A stretch of 64,000 nucleotides of DNA from Prorocentrum cordatum (Eukaryota > Sar > Dinophyceae > Prorocentrales > Prorocentraceae): positions 165,001 through 229,000 of the forward strand of contig CAUYUJ010014589.1 of the NCBI GenBank assembly GCA_963575745.1, read 5' to 3'. The notes beneath the pieces were generated by a model. The model did no database searches, had not been told where the DNA came from, and worked only from the letters and a program-made list of their open reading frames with translations. The translations under genes and the position numbers were made by a program. Shown one piece after another: positions 1 through 12,740 of the stretch (position 1 is the first letter of the stretch; every line of letters begins with the position of its first letter).

Positions 1-2340
1 CGAAAGAAGACGTCGCCGAGGTGGCGCCCCTCGCCCCACCTGCGCCGGTGGGGCGGCATTGCGGGTGCGAGCTCGACTCTCCGAGAGGTGGATTGATGCG
101 CAGGGCGAGGGCCCAATTGCGTTGGGCCCTCCGCCCCCGAAGGCGCAGCAGCCGAAGAACGCAGCGGCAGCCGACGCTGGTTTCTATGGCCCCAGCTGGG
201 CTGCGGCAGCAGTAGCGACCCCGCTCTACAGCGACAGGTCATGCCCTGCGCCGTCAGGTCGCCAAGTCTGGGTGAGATTCGACGCCGACGCGAGACGCTT
301 GAGGACGTCCCTTCCATCTGGGCCTGACTGGCGTTCAGTTGTTCGGCGCCTTGCCGCGGGCTCTGACGCATGGGGGGAACTAAAGGACTTGGCGGACTCT
401 CACGAAGCAAGCGGGGGAAAGATCTATGCCGACATTCCAGGGGGTACTATGGGCCCTAGGAATATCACGACGCTGTTGTTCTACCGATCCACGGGCGACG
501 GTGCAGACTGTCCGGGGGGCGTTGAGAGACTTGCCGCCCCCTGTTGCTCCGAGGCGCAACCCTCTGCGAATGTGGACTTCAGCTGCTTCTTTACGCCCGC
601 TGGACCAGCCGAAGCGACCGCTGCCTGCGCCAGCGGCGCTGAGGTAGAGGTGCCCAGAGAGCCCCGCGTGCCTGGGCCGAAGAGATAGGCGCAGGTGGTG
701 GAATACGACATGGGGGACTTCTCAGCAGCATGCGTCAAGCTCTACGCGGAGCTGACAGACGCAGACCCTGAGACGCACCCGTTAGCTTGTACTCCATGCG
801 GCCCTGAGTTGAAAAGCGTAGAGGACGGGCAGGGTGGCCCCCGAGGAGAGGGGGCCCATCCAGCCGAGGAGGCGATGGCGTAACCTTCGGGGGTTGACGC
901 TAATGTGGGTCCTAAAGTCAAAGTGCCAGTTGTCGGTGGGCACTCGATGGTGGATGACGGATCTCCGAACCCTCGACCGCCGGGTTCATCGGGGGATCTT
1001 TAGCCGATAGCAGCAAAGGTGCGAATGAAGACCCTCTATGGCGCAAGGGCGCCCAGATGCGACTTCCTCCGAGCAGCGTGTGCGTTTGCATCGTGCGTCG
1101 GCCAGTGTTCCGCCTCGCATGCTGCGTCAAGGCGACGCTGCGCTACCGCGTGGTGTCTTGGGTAGGAGACGGGCCCTCCCTGGTTAATGTAGCGCGCGGG
1201 CGCGGACCTGGCCAGTGATGTCGGGACGCATCGGAGCACGAGCGCAAATGCGCAGGAGTTGTGGGGACCTAGCGCCTGGGCCCGAAAGAGCTGCAGTTCG
1301 AGGCGCCAGATCGCTACTTCTCGCAGTGCTCTCGAGGCGGAGATCGTCTCGGCAGACGAGGCAGCGCGCTGAGAGGTACTTCCTGCGCTGCCGCTGCGGG
1401 GGCGTCTGCTTGAAAGACCTCCGAAGGCTGAGTTCATGGAGGGCAGCCGGGCAGTCGCGGAGGTCTGCGAGGCCTGGGGATCGCAAAAGTTCGCGGCGCA
1501 TTTGCCGAGGCCCCATCGAATTGATGCAACCGCCGTGGCGGAACAACATGTGAGAGGCATTGTCGACTTGGCGCCTTGTACGATGCAGGATCAGGCCGCC
1601 GACGTCGGTGCGAGAAAAAATGGAAAGCCGTTATGGGGAGCAAGTGGCTACGAAAGTTACATGGGGTCTTCGTTCGACGGCGAGGGTGCCCTTCCTTTAA
1701 ATCCGGAGGGATCCTCGAGCCTGGGCTCGGGCCGAAATCATCTCTCATCACTGGTGGGAAGACCGCTGGCAAGAAGGCAACGCAGAAGCCCGAGCGCCCC
1801 AACGAGGGTAAACCTGATAGGGGGACAAAACCCCGAGAGAGAATGGCCAGCGGTGAAGAATCGGAGCGTGCCGCTACGGAGGCGTGCCCTGGCTATGCCG
1901 GCGACGTCTGGCGACGCTGGCTGCGTGGGGCTCGAGGGGTAGGCCCGACTGTCCCAAGGGGCTCCTATTGGAATATTGCTGCGCGCTGGACAGTACATTG
2001 GGCCGACCAGAGAGCATGGTTGATCGAAATTGTACCGTGGCGCGGCTACTTGAATATCAAGACGTGACCATGCAGGCAGGTTTAGCATGCGCCGTCAAGA
2101 GTGTCAGCGGGCACCGCGGCGCCCGCGTCATGCGTCGGGGCTCTATTCCTTGAGCGGGCGGTTCGCCCTGGCAGCGCGTGAGGGTGAAGTCACGTGCCGC
2201 AGGGGCGGCGATGATGAGGCATTGAGGGGGCCAGGGGATCACAGAAGGACCTTCAGACATATTGTTGGGGCATTTCAAACATTAGCGAGAAAGGAGATGC
2301 TGCAACATTGTGCCGTCTGTTTCGTCTGTTAAGGATGACC
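1..2340 (+). other. Unassigned GC-rich sequence with weakly protein-like frames
   Basis: No gene can be named here. The longest plausible stretch is an open frame at 59-688 on the plus strand (209 codons), with an ordinary mix of residues (for example VWVRFDADARRLRTSLPSG), and a short frame at 695-883. Further frames at 1436-1942 and 1576-2067 overlap each other and lack any motif I recognise. Frames shift and stop too often for an intact gene. Dinoflagellate retroelement or host gene remnants are possible. I see no satellite or microsatellite in this stretch. The next tract (2403-2432) is a short CT microsatellite. Confidence 0.3.
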
Positions 2341-2402
2341 GACTCCCTGTCAATGTTGGCGTAATCCGCGAGTGCGTAAATTCTTAGTTTTTTTGTTTTA
2401 TT

Positions 2403-2432
2403 CCTCTCTCTCTCTTTCTCTCTCTCTCTCCA
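2403..2432. repeat. (CT)n microsatellite
   Basis: A pyrimidine dinucleotide tract of TCTCTC units with two interruptions follows an AT-rich stretch (2380-2402). A second, longer CT tract lies at 7876-7918. Confidence 0.9.
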
Positions 2433-2639
2433 ACATGCCCATGGTAAAAATGTGCGTTTGCGCCTATGGCCTAGTCATTACGAAGGGCCAATATATGAAG
2501 CAACCGTGGAGTACTGCCACGCACTCTGCCATTATAGCTGATGGGATTGTTCGGACATGTACTGGACTGCGCCATCATGTTGAAGCACGCGGACGGGTGT
2601 CACATATTGTTGAGAATCCGCTTGCACGGACGAGTTTGC

Positions 2640-4300
2640 CAAACGTGTGCGTGGGCTGGTTAATAATGCCGCTGCTGGGGCTGCTGCCGTCGCTGCCGCT
2701 CTCCCCGCATCTCCCCGCTCGCCCGCGCCCGCTGTTGCGTCGGCCCAAGGCCGCTTTGGCGCCCGCAATGTCGCCGCCCTCGCGCCGCTAGGTAGCCCCC
2801 GCGATTGTGTGGCTGCTCCCTGGGCCCCCATCGCCGCGCGTTCAGCGGCCGCCCCGCTTGGGCCCGCAACTTTCAGGACGCCCTGTGCGCGCGGGCCAAC
2901 GAGGGTCGCAAGAGGCAGGGTAGAGGCGACTCGTGTTGGCGCTGTGCACCGAGCACCCCCAGCGAGGAAGCCAAGTCCTCCAGTCGACGAGGTGCCAGCG
3001 TGCGTGTCGATCGGCCACCTCCGCGGCATTTGTGGAACTATGTTCGCCCGCGAGCTTGACGCCCCGAACATCTTCGGGTATTCTCCCAACGCAGCCGTCA
3101 TGGGCGACCCCGACAAGTCTCGGGGTGAAGATACATTGCGTTCGTGATGGAAATGCGCGACCTGGTCGAGTAGGCACAGAGCATCCCGAGAAAACCCGAG
3201 TACGAGAAGCGCAACGGGGCCGGATGCCGGGTCTCCTACAAGCGCGGCCAGGAGCAGCGTGATCACCCAGTCCATGCCGAGTTCACGAAGGAGAGGCTGT
3301 CCATCTGGATGCCGACGCAAGGCGGCGATGCGAAGACCGCCAACGACGGACACGCGCGCAAAGAGCCGGTGGGGGATGCCTGGCGTGAGCGCGGCGCCCC
3401 GTGGTACCAGGTGCCCTGCCTGCGCCGACATCGGGTGTTGGACGGCCGAAGTCGATGAAGTCGCCGGGAAGATGGGCATCCAGCTGCGAAGGCCCAGGTT
3501 CGCCGGGCCGAACCATGTTGAGTTTAACCGGGGGATCGTTTGCCTGCTTCTGAAAGCCTTGCACAAGCCCAACCATGCTGTGCAGGGGGGAGGAGCTATG
3601 CTCCCTGACGAGCTATAGAGGGCTTTCTGTGTAAAAATGGCGTTGGGCGACGTGCCTTGCCCTGGTTGCCACTGTGATGGCGGAATCGGTGATGCCTTCA
3701 CAGTTCCCCCCGGCCATGAGCAGCCGCTGCCCGAAGGCGCAGTGCAGGTGAAGGAGTTCTCGGCCATCGTGGCCGCCCAGTGGAGGGATGAACAAGCCAA
3801 TGGTTACTTCCGTATGCCGAGAACAGATGACCTCCGACCAGCATGCTACGCTTGTTGGTCGATGGGCTCAAGAGGCCACGGATAGGCCCTGGTGCGAGGT
3901 TGCGACAGTCACGCTCGCGGACGCCTTCGAGAACCTGTCGAAGCGGAAGCACGAGGATTCAAGCTGTGATGCGAGAGGGATTTTCGTCAGCGTCTGCGGG
4001 CGGGCACGCAGGCCTTGGCAACAACGTTCATTGTGAAGACTTCGTGGCTTCATCTCCGCTCGGCATCGCCCGACTCCATGCCTGGCCCCAGGATTCTGGA
4101 AGTTGACCCAGCGGAAATCGCAAATGAGAAGGAGCGATTCTTGTTTGCGGGCCACATGCAGTGCCGCAGTTGCTGGGAGATGACCGCTTGCCGCGGGGAG
4201 TCCTGCGATAACCTGATGGGCCACGTCCGGCAGCGCCCGACAATGGTGGGCCCCGCCGGGGGGGAATGCGATCCCAGGGCTCATCTCAGGAGGGAAAAAA
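2640..4300 (+). pseudogene. Possible decayed coding region, unknown product
   Basis: Protein-like segments appear on the plus strand in changing frames. They include 2890-3147 (…EVPACVSIGHLRGICGTMF…), 3150-3440 in another frame, 3637-3885 (…AIVAAQWRDEQANGYFRMP…) and 4090-4270 (…ERFLFAGHMQCRSCWEMTA…). Between them are stops and frame changes, so no single intact frame exists. A long opposite-strand frame at 2532-3800 is present, but its composition is low-complexity in the arginine/alanine/proline part. The segments could be exons of one gene with short introns, or a relic. No domain is recognised. Confidence 0.2.
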
Positions 4301-4503
4301 CACAGACACAATTAATCGTCGATTCCCATAAATATTGGAAACTATGGGAAGTGGGGGGGACAGAAACCCAGAACATAGGATTATCCCGGCAAAGCAACCT
4401 AACAGCGATATGTAGAAGCATATCTGAAAGCATCCCCCTTAAGATTCAGATGAAAATCCAGTTGTAGAATTCTGCTGTTCTCGCAGTCGTAGTCGCATTC
4501 GCG

Positions 4504-4847
4504 ATGACAGTCGCAGCGGCGACGGCAGTCGCAGTCACAGCCTCAGCCTCAGCCTGCCTCAGCCTCAGCCTCAGCCTGCCTCAGCCTCAGCCTGCCTCAG
4601 CCTCAGCCTCAGCCTGCTTCAGCCTCAGCCTCAGTCTGCCTTCAGCCTGCCTCAGCCTCAGCCTGCATCAGCCTCAGCCTCAGCCTCAGCCTGCCTCAGC
4701 ATCAGCCTGCTCAGCCTCAGCCTCAGCCTGCCTCAGCCTCAGCCTCAGCCTGCTTCAGCCTCAGCCTCAGTCTGCCTTCAGCCTCGGCCTCAGCCTCAGC
4801 CTGCCTCAGCCTCAGCCTGCCTCGGCCGCAGCATCAGCCTGCCTCAG
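4504..4847 (+). repeat. CTCAGC/CTGCCTCAGC minisatellite
   Basis: Dozens of imperfect copies of CAGCCT with interspersed CTGC variants run for about 340 bp. Every frame is open because the unit is a multiple of three (SLSLSL, QPQPAS or similar). I do not call this a gene. Confidence 0.9.
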
Positions 4848-5160
4848 CATTCAAAATGTGGCCCAGGAATTGAGTTCTGGGAACTAGAAGAACACGAAGT
4901 GGCCTACAGTTGGCTCCGGGCATTCAAAATCATGCCCAGGAATTGAGTTCTGGGATTTTGAAGAGCACGAAGTGGCCTACAGTTGGCTCCGGCCATCCAA
5001 AATGTGGCCCGGGAATGGAGTTCTGGGAAATCGAAGAGCACGAAGTGGCCTACAGTTGGCTCCGGGCATCCAAAATGTGGCCCGGGAATGGAGTTCTGGG
5101 AAGTCGAAGAGCACGAAGTGGCCGGGCATCCAAAATGTGGCCCGGGAATGGAGTTCTGGG
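4848..5160 (+). repeat. 73-bp tandem repeat, five copies
   Basis: Units start at about 4848, 4921, 4994, 5067 and 5127. Each opens with CATYCAAAATGTGGCCCGGG, continues with GAGTTCTGGGA, and ends with GAAGTGGCCTACAGTTGGCT. The first three intervals are exactly 73 bp. The fourth is 60 bp because the CTACAGTTGGCTC part is deleted. Units 3-5 are closer to each other than to units 1-2. The array begins directly where the CTCAGC minisatellite ends. Confidence 0.9.
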
Positions 5161-5433
5161 AGCACCAACAGCGATTTTGCGAGGATGTCCCAAGCGATTT
5201 CGGCTTCGGCGGCAGCCTCCCCGGGTCCCGCCCAGACCCCCCTGAGGAGCCATGATTTTTTTGGGGGGTCCATTAGAAACCCATCAGCAAGAGCTGTTAG
5301 GTAAAAAGATTGGGATTTTTTTTGCGTGCATTTATTTGTGTGTCCCAGGGCCCCTTCATCATCGACCGCAGTGGTCACGTGATGACTTCCCGCATTTCTC
5401 CGAAGTTGGTGTGGATCGGCGTGGAGGCAGGCC

Positions 5434-6591
5434 GTGCTTTGGGTGGGTGGACAGTGCCGCGCATTCGAAGTGGCTACGGGTGAGAGACTGCGCCCCGTCG
5501 CACCCAGCCTGGTGGGGGCAGTTGAGGATTCCCGCGAAGCCGGAGAATGGTTCCCCCGACGCATCATGGTCGCCACCAGCTGGGATTGCACTGAAGGGGA
5601 GGTTTCAAGGGCGCCCGACGCCGACCTGGACTTCGCCCAGCGGCTACGCCGCCGGCGGCCCAACGAGTGGGCCGCCGATGCCATGGCCGGCAGCGGGGTC
5701 AGCAGCGGCCCCGCCCCCGGGCGGTGCCTGCCGCGATCCGAGGAACCCTCGGCAGGAGGAAGGAGATGGGCGCGCTCAGGCAGCGGGGAAAGACCCCCCT
5801 CGTCAAGGGGCTCTCCCGCCGAAGACGCCGCGCCAACGCCCCCTCCGCCCGAGGCGAAGGCCAGCCCCAGGCTGACCGAGGTAATAGCCAGGCCACCACC
5901 TCGGGCATCGTTGCCGATGGGAGCAGAAAGGAGGCCGCCGCCTCCGCCGCCAGGGCCCCCCCCGCGCAAGGCCGCCCCAAGGACTTTGGGCAGATCGAAC
6001 ATAAACGCTAACAAGCCGTCGAGCGTGTCCCGCGACAGTGCGACTGCGCGCCAAAGTGCGACAGGCGCGTCGCCACAGCCGCCCACGTCGCCACGACCTC
6101 CGTTGCCGAAGGGGCCACCGCAGACTATGTCGGGCAAGCCGCCGACGCGCGAGGCTCCGCCTCCGCCTCGGGTAGGGCCGCCCTTGGCGCCCACGGCTCC
6201 GTCGCCCCCGGCTGGGCCGCCGCCGGCGCCCGCGGGCCCGCCGCGCCTGGCGGGGCCGCCGCCGACGGCAACGCCTCCGCCGCCGCGGGCAGTGCCATCG
6301 ACAACGGCAACGCCTCTGCCGCAACTGGCTGGGCCGCCGCCGGCGGGAACGCCCTTGCGCCGCCAGTTGGGTTGCTTCCGACGGCAACGTCCCCGCCGCC
6401 TCTGGCTGGGCCGCCGCCGGCAGCGACGCCTCTTTCGCCCGCGCATGCGCCGCCGTCGCAGGCGCAGGCCTCTCCTGATGCGCCCGCTGCCCACAGCGAC
6501 CGACCGCGCTGAGGCGCCGGGAGATGCGGCGCCTAGAGGATCGATTGCAGGTGACTCATCGTCGAACACAGGAGAGAAGGAGGACGCATGA
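5434..6591 (+). CDS. Proline-rich open frame, hypothetical
   Basis: This is an open frame of 385 codons, ATG to TGA. Residues 1-120 have mixed composition (for example RAFEVATGERLRPVAPSL). Residues about 120-330 are dominated by PPP, APP and GPP runs, and the last 50 are arginine-rich. No catalytic domain is visible. The opposite strand is also open here (4977-6569), as GC-rich codon-biased sequence often is, so the frame may be accidental. A second plus-strand start at 6614, in another frame, follows the stop by 22 bp and begins a more protein-like sequence, so the two could be parts of one interrupted gene. The rest of 5161-5433 holds only a short T-run and no feature I recognise. Confidence 0.25.
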   Translation: MLWVGGQCRAFEVATGERLRPVAPSLVGAVEDSREAGEWFPRRIMVATSWDCTEGEVSRAPDADLDFAQRLRRRRPNEWAADAMAGSGVSSGPAPGRCLPRSEEPSAGGRRWARSGSGERPPSSRGSPAEDAAPTPPPPEAKASPRLTEVIARPPPRASLPMGAERRPPPPPPGPPPRKAAPRTLGRSNINANKPSSVSRDSATARQSATGASPQPPTSPRPPLPKGPPQTMSGKPPTREAPPPPRVGPPLAPTAPSPPAGPPPAPAGPPRLAGPPPTATPPPPRAVPSTTATPLPQLAGPPPAGTPLRRQLGCFRRQRPRRLWLGRRRQRRLFRPRMRRRRRRRPLLMRPLPTATDRAEAPGDAAPRGSIAGDSSSNTGEKEDA

Positions 6592-6613
6592 CCCTCATGG
6601 GCCCGATAGGGCT

Positions 6614-7493
6614 ATGGCTAGCCATGCCGGCGGGGCCGGGGCGCCGCCGGCGCCGCCCGCTGCCGACGACCGAAGGGCCATAATCCGATCATATGCTGGG
6701 TTGAACGGCGTCCGGGAGGCAGCGCAGTTGAGGGCTCATATACAGGCGATGGGAGGGGCAGCCGATTCATTTTCGCAGCACGTGCTGACGGCGGGCGTTG
6801 AACCGTCCGATGACTACGTCAAGCTGGCTCAGGTGTTGACGATCAGAATGGCAGATCTGGTCGACGAGTCGGCGGCCCCTCGCGTCCGCTATTGGGCGCT
6901 CGCCCAGACGTGCGCCGCCTACTCGCGACTCATGGAGATGAGCGGCATCCGCGCTAGGTTCGTTGGCCAGAAAGTTCCTACATGTGCAAGGAGGTGCCCA
7001 GCAACGACTGGTATTGCGCAGCCATGGGGCGCTAGTGGAAGACCGAGTGCACGCGCCCCGACATAGACGTCATGCTGTCGTCTGGTTCCATTGCGATGTT
7101 CCACGAAGCAGCTGTCGTGGAACAGCCGGATTGAGCGAAGGCCCTTCTGCGCATGTGCATTCACAATCGGGTTGCAGGATTCTTTGCGCACTGCCAAGGT
7201 GGCATCACCTTGCCAGGCGCCCCGCTGCTGGACCGACAGGGGGAAATGGATTCGAGAGTCAGAACATTTTCCAGCGTCGCACTTGGCACCGATCTCGCGT
7301 CGTCTTGTGGGGCGGCAGCGGCCTAGGAGTCGACGGGGAAGACGGGCGTCTGCGAGGCGCGGCGCCGGGAGCTAACATGCAGCAGTACTTCGACCTGGAT
7401 TCTGAGGTGCTGGAGCAGGCGAAGCAGCTGGTCCACGCGCAGGCAGGGTGCGCACGAAAGGACAACACTTACAAGGTGGCTATGGGGCTGTAG
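6614..7493 (+). pseudogene. Decayed gene of unknown family
   Basis: An ATG at 6614 starts a good-looking alpha-helical sequence (…GVREAAQLRAHIQAMGGAAD…, …DDYVKLAQVLTIRMADLVD…) to about 6955. Homology-like sequence then seems to move to another frame at about 6976. That frame carries protein-like text (…SNDWYCAAMG…, …DIDVMLSSGSIAMFHEAAV…, …IHNRVAGFFAHCQGGITLP…) broken by a TAG, by an in-frame TGA at about 7132, and by a stop after GAAAA. A third frame ends MQQYFDLDSEVLEQAKQLVH… at 7493. The pattern is one gene with frame changes: either a pseudogene or a multi-exon gene with introns I cannot place. I recognise no named domain. Confidence 0.35.
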
Positions 7494-7499
7494 TTCTTT

Positions 7500-8820
7500 G
7501 TTGTCCGCCACGCATGTTTTTTTTTTGGAGGGCGTGCAAATTGATCGAGGGCCCGGGGGAACCAGGGCAACGACGACAACATAAACAACAAGGTACCGCT
7601 AGCAAAAAGAAACAATGGTGTGTGACTGTCACGTTTTTGATCAATGTGTGTGCTCTCGGCCACGCCGCACAGGGATTCCCGTTGTGCTCCGCCGCAGAAG
7701 GACTCCTTTCGTACCTCGCCACAACAACAATTCTTTTGCAGTCCGTCACAACAAGGAATCCTTGTCTGTAGTCCGTCACAGATTCTTATCTTATCTGCCG
7801 CGCACGGATTTGTTTTGTCATTTGTCACGCATGAAAATGTATGTATAATCCGCGCGCGCAGGGTGGCCGAGGGTCTCTCTCTCTCTCTCTCTCTCTCTTC
7901 CTCTCCCTCTCTCTCTATTTTCCCAGTGACTGGTGGCCCAGTGGGCAGTCGGTCAATTCCGCCGCGGATGAAACCAGTGTGTCAATGTGCCACGCGAGAA
8001 ATTCGTCCACAAACGATCTCGATGACGTTTTTTTTTCATTGGCGGATTCTGTCTGTTGTGGATGTGCACTTTTCTGCGTTGGAGCCAATCGAGGAGGCAG
8101 TGGGTCGCCAATCACAAGACGTTAACATAACATCGGGATCTAGTTTCTCCCCCCGGGCTCTCGGTCATTTTGTGGCCCGCCACAGGGGGGGTCTTTTTTG
8201 TGGCGGGTTGCAGAAGGATTCCCGGTGTGCCGGACTTTCAAAAGTTTTCCTTTTGTAGCAGATTTGTACATTGATATCATTCGTGGCGTATTGAGCCGAC
8301 ATCCCAATGGGCCGCCACCCAGGGGAAAAACAATGAATCACATATTTCCAGGCAGTTGTCGTATTGTTTCTTGCATTTCAATTGTTTTGGCTGGTATCCC
8401 CCTTGGCCTCGGCCATTTTGCGCGCCCGCCACAAGAGAAAATATTCCCATTGCGCCGGGTGTTCAAATATATGTTTCAGTGCCATTGATGTCATTTATGG
8501 CAGAGTTAATTGAGATCCACGCGAAATACTGAGAGTTTCAGGCGTGTTTTTTTTGTTTTGTTTCTTTTCTTGTATCGGTTGGTGCCCCGTTCTGGGCCCT
8601 TGGCCATCTTGTACGTCCGCCACAAGGGGCATCTTATTGAGGCGGGTTACACAAGCATTCCCTTCGTGACGGGTTACAAGAGGATTCAGTTCGTGGCAGA
8701 TTACAAAAAAGGATTCTTTTGGTGGCGGATTATATAAGTATTCCCTATGTGGGTTGGATTACAAACGGATTCCTTGCGTGGCGTATCACATGCGTTTTGT
8801 GTTGCGCGTTTTATTTCCCA
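7500..8820. repeat. Degenerate ~25-bp repeat region
   Basis: Loose copies of a motif like GTGGCGGGTTACAAGAGGATT recur on the plus strand, best seen at 8635-8790. A related form, GTCCGYCACAACAAGGATTC, occurs at 7660-7830. A larger word, GGCCATYTTGTACGTCCGCC, occurs near 8170, 8410 and 8600, and again at 10508-10530 on the far side of the neighbouring satellite. A CT microsatellite occupies 7876-7918. No gene is visible. Confidence 0.55.
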
Positions 8821-10474
8821 ACCATCCTGTGGTTTTGGGTCCTCGTTTTTTTGAAGAGGCGGTCCCCGCGTTGCTCTTCCTCCTCCCCCTCCTCCCCCTC
8901 CCCCCCTCCGTCCTCCTTCTTCCATGCGTTTCACCCACCCAGCAGAGCGTTTCGTGGCCCCATATGGGGACTCCACCGAAGCCCCCAGTGGGACCGCCCG
9001 CATGCGCCCGCCACCTCCCAGCACAGCCCTTGCTCATTGCGTTTCGCCCACGCAGTACAGCGCTTCGTGGCCCCATAGGGAGCTCCACCGAAGGTCCCAG
9101 TGGCACCGCCCGCATGCGTCCGCCACCACCCAACACGGCCCTTGCTTCCTGCGTTTCGCCCACCCAGTACAGCGTTTCGTGGCCCCATAGAAAGGGGGCC
9201 CCACCGAAGGTCCCAGTTGCACCGCCCGCGTGCGTCCGCCACCTCCCAGCACAGCCCTTGCTCCCCGCGTTTCACCCACCCAGTACAGCGCTTGGTAGCC
9301 CCATAACGGGGCTCCACCGACCGCATGCGTCCGCCACCGCCCAGCACAGCCTTTGCTCCCTGCGTTTCACCCACACAGTAAGCCATAAAAAAGGTCCCAC
9401 GGAAGGTCCCAGTGGCACCGCCCGCATGCGTCCGCCACCACCCAGTACAGCCATTGCTCTCTTCGTCTCACCCACCCAGTACAGCGTTTCGTGGCCCCAT
9501 GCGGGGCTCCACCGAAGGTCCCAGAGGCACCGCCCGCATGCGCCCGCCACTACCCAGCACAACCCTTGCTCCCTGCGCTTCACCCACACAGTACCGCGTT
9601 TCGTGGCCCCATAAAGGGGGGCTCCGACGAACCCGCCAGTGACACCGTCCGCATGCGTCCGCCACCACCCAGCACAGCCTTTGCTCCTTGCGCTTCGCCC
9701 AGCGTTTCGTGGCCCCATAGGGTGCTCCACCGAAGGTCCCATTGGCACCGCCCGCATGCGTCCGCCACCACCCAGTACAGCCTTTTGCTCCCTGCGTTTT
9801 ACCCACCCAGTACAGCGTTTCGCGGCTCCATAAAAAAGGGTGCTCCGCAGAAGGTCCCAGTGGCACCGCCCGCATGCGTCCGCCACCGCCCAGCACAGCC
9901 CTTGCCTCCTGCGTTTCACCCACCCAGTACAGCGTTTCGTGGCCCCATATGGGGGCTCCTCCGAAAGTCCCAGAGGCACCGCCCGCATGCGTCCGCCACC
10001 ACCCAGGACAGCCCTTGCTCCCTGCGTGTCACCCACCCAGTACAACATTTCGTGGCCCCACAGGGTGCTTCACCGAAGGTCCCAGTGGCACCGCCCGCAT
10101 GCGTCCGCCACCGCCCAGGACAGCCTTTGCTCCCTTCGTTTCACCCACCCAGTACCGCGCTTCGTGGCCCCATAAAGGGGGCCCCACCGAAGTTCGCAGT
10201 GGGATGTCCCGCGTGCGTCAGTCACCACCCAGCACGGCCCTTGCTCCCTGCGCGTTTCACCTGCCCAGTACCGCGTTTCGTGGCCCCATAGGGGGGCTCC
10301 ACCGAACCCCCCAGTGGCACCGCCTGCATGCGTCTGCCACCACCCAACACAGCCCTTGCCCCCTTCGTTTGGCCCACCCAGTACAGCGTTTCGTGGCCCC
10401 ATAGGGAGCGCCCCGAAGGCAATATTCACAATTGCGGTATTCACAAGTGCGTATGGTTGGGTCCTTCGCCAGGC
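8821..10474 (+). repeat. Composite satellite element A, copy 1
   Basis: The copy has three parts. A head block at 8821-8880 contains CCATCCTGTGG, GGGTCCTCG and GAAGAGGCGGTCCCCGCGTT. A short pyrimidine tract follows (8875-8915). The tandem array covers 8920-10405, with about 13 units of roughly 112-117 bp. Each unit has the core CGTGGCCCCATAGGGAGCT, CCACCGAAGGTCCCAGTGG and CGCATGCGTCCGCC, plus a spacer CACCCAGCACAGCCCTTGCT particular to this copy. A tail at 10400-10474 contains ATTCACAATTGCGGTAT and TATGGTTGGGTCCTTC. Head, core and tail all recur in copies 2 and 3. All frames are largely open on both strands, giving spurious proteins. Confidence 0.9.
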
Positions 10475-10689
10475 TAATTTTCAGTTTTTCTTTGGTACTC
10501 TCTCAACCGTCGGTCAATTTGTACGTCCGCCATGCTGTGGTTGGTTACATAGGGAATTTCTTTTGAGGCGAATTACTACAATATTCCTTTCATCCAGCTG
10601 CTTGCGGCAAGTCCCGCCACCGTCCAAGCCCAGCATGTTCGGCGGCTCTTCTTCGAGGTGGCACTGAACGTCGCACTCGCGTGGAATGA
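10475..10689 (+). other. Intervening sequence, no gene seen
   Basis: This stretch carries one more copy of the GTACGTCCGCC / GGTTACATAGG motif of the 7.5-8.8 kb region, then unclassified sequence leading into the GAT array. Confidence 0.4.
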
Positions 10690-11963
<1,274 letters not shown>

Positions 11964-12640
11964 GGGGTGTCGTGAGAGCCCTCCCGGGGGCTTGCTGGAG
12001 GCAGGTTCGAGGCCTCTTGTCTTGGGGCCGTCTGGCGGCCTCTTGGAGGCCTCCTCGCAGCCTCTTGGGGGTCCTTGGAGGCCCCTTGGGGTCTCTTGGG
12101 GGCTTTTTCGGGCGGAAGGCGGGACTTGCCGGTTCGTGTTCCCCCTCTTGGGCTCCTCTTGGGGCCGTCTTGGGGCTCTCTTCGGCTGGTTTGGATGCCT
12201 CTTGGTCCAGTTTCGGGGGCTTTCTTGGGGCCTCTTGGGCCGTTATGGTTGCTGTCTTGGGGGTCCCTGGTGCCTTCTTGGAGCGACGGAAGCTTGAACA
12301 GGGGGTAGCTTGAAACACATCGAACAACACAATCACATTCATAGACTTTTGCCCATTTGGGCCCTCGTAGAGATCCTCTTGGAACGCTCTCGGGGCTTTT
12401 TAGGGGCCTTTCAGGCGGTCTTGGGGGCATATGGGGCCATCTTGGCGACCTTGGTGACTTCCCAGGTTCATCTTGGAAGCCATCTTGGGGATTTTGGACG
12501 CCTTGGAGACCGCCAGGGACGTGTCTGGACGCCGACAGAGCCTCGGGACGAGGGGGCGGTGCGCGCGACGAGGTGCGGCAGAGAGGGGGGTCCCTTAGAA
12601 GATCACGAAGCCTCATCACCAGACAGCTTTTGGTATTCTA
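11964..12640 (+). repeat. CTTGGGGGCCT-rich repeat (family D), copy 1
   Basis: Imperfect short units built from CTTGGGG, GGCCTCTTGG and GGGGGCC run from about 11985 to 12500. They are interrupted at about 12295-12370 by an AT-richer passage (AACACATCGAACAACACAATC). Similar tracts occur at 14380-14830 and 31000-31110 in the same orientation and at 39000-39660 in the opposite orientation. Confidence 0.7.
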
Positions 12641-12740
12641 GCAGACCTCAACGTGCCAGGGGGCACGCTGGCGGATTGTAGATTGAACAAGGTTTGCTTT
12701 TGTTGAGAAGTTAAAAAAGAAATTGAGAAACAACTTATCC

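Noticed and set aside
2532-3800. 422-codon minus-strand open frame
   Set aside because: No motif is found; the C-terminal third is Ala/Arg low-complexity, and plus-strand segments in the same interval look more protein-like.
4977-6569. 530-codon minus-strand open frame
   Set aside because: It is Gly/Arg/Ala-rich, lies opposite a proline-rich frame, and its C-terminal part simply translates the 73-bp repeat in reverse.
8754-10404. Long His/Pro/Ala frames over the 8.9-10.4 kb array on both strands
   Set aside because: They change frame with array period, are open on both strands and encode only the satellite unit.
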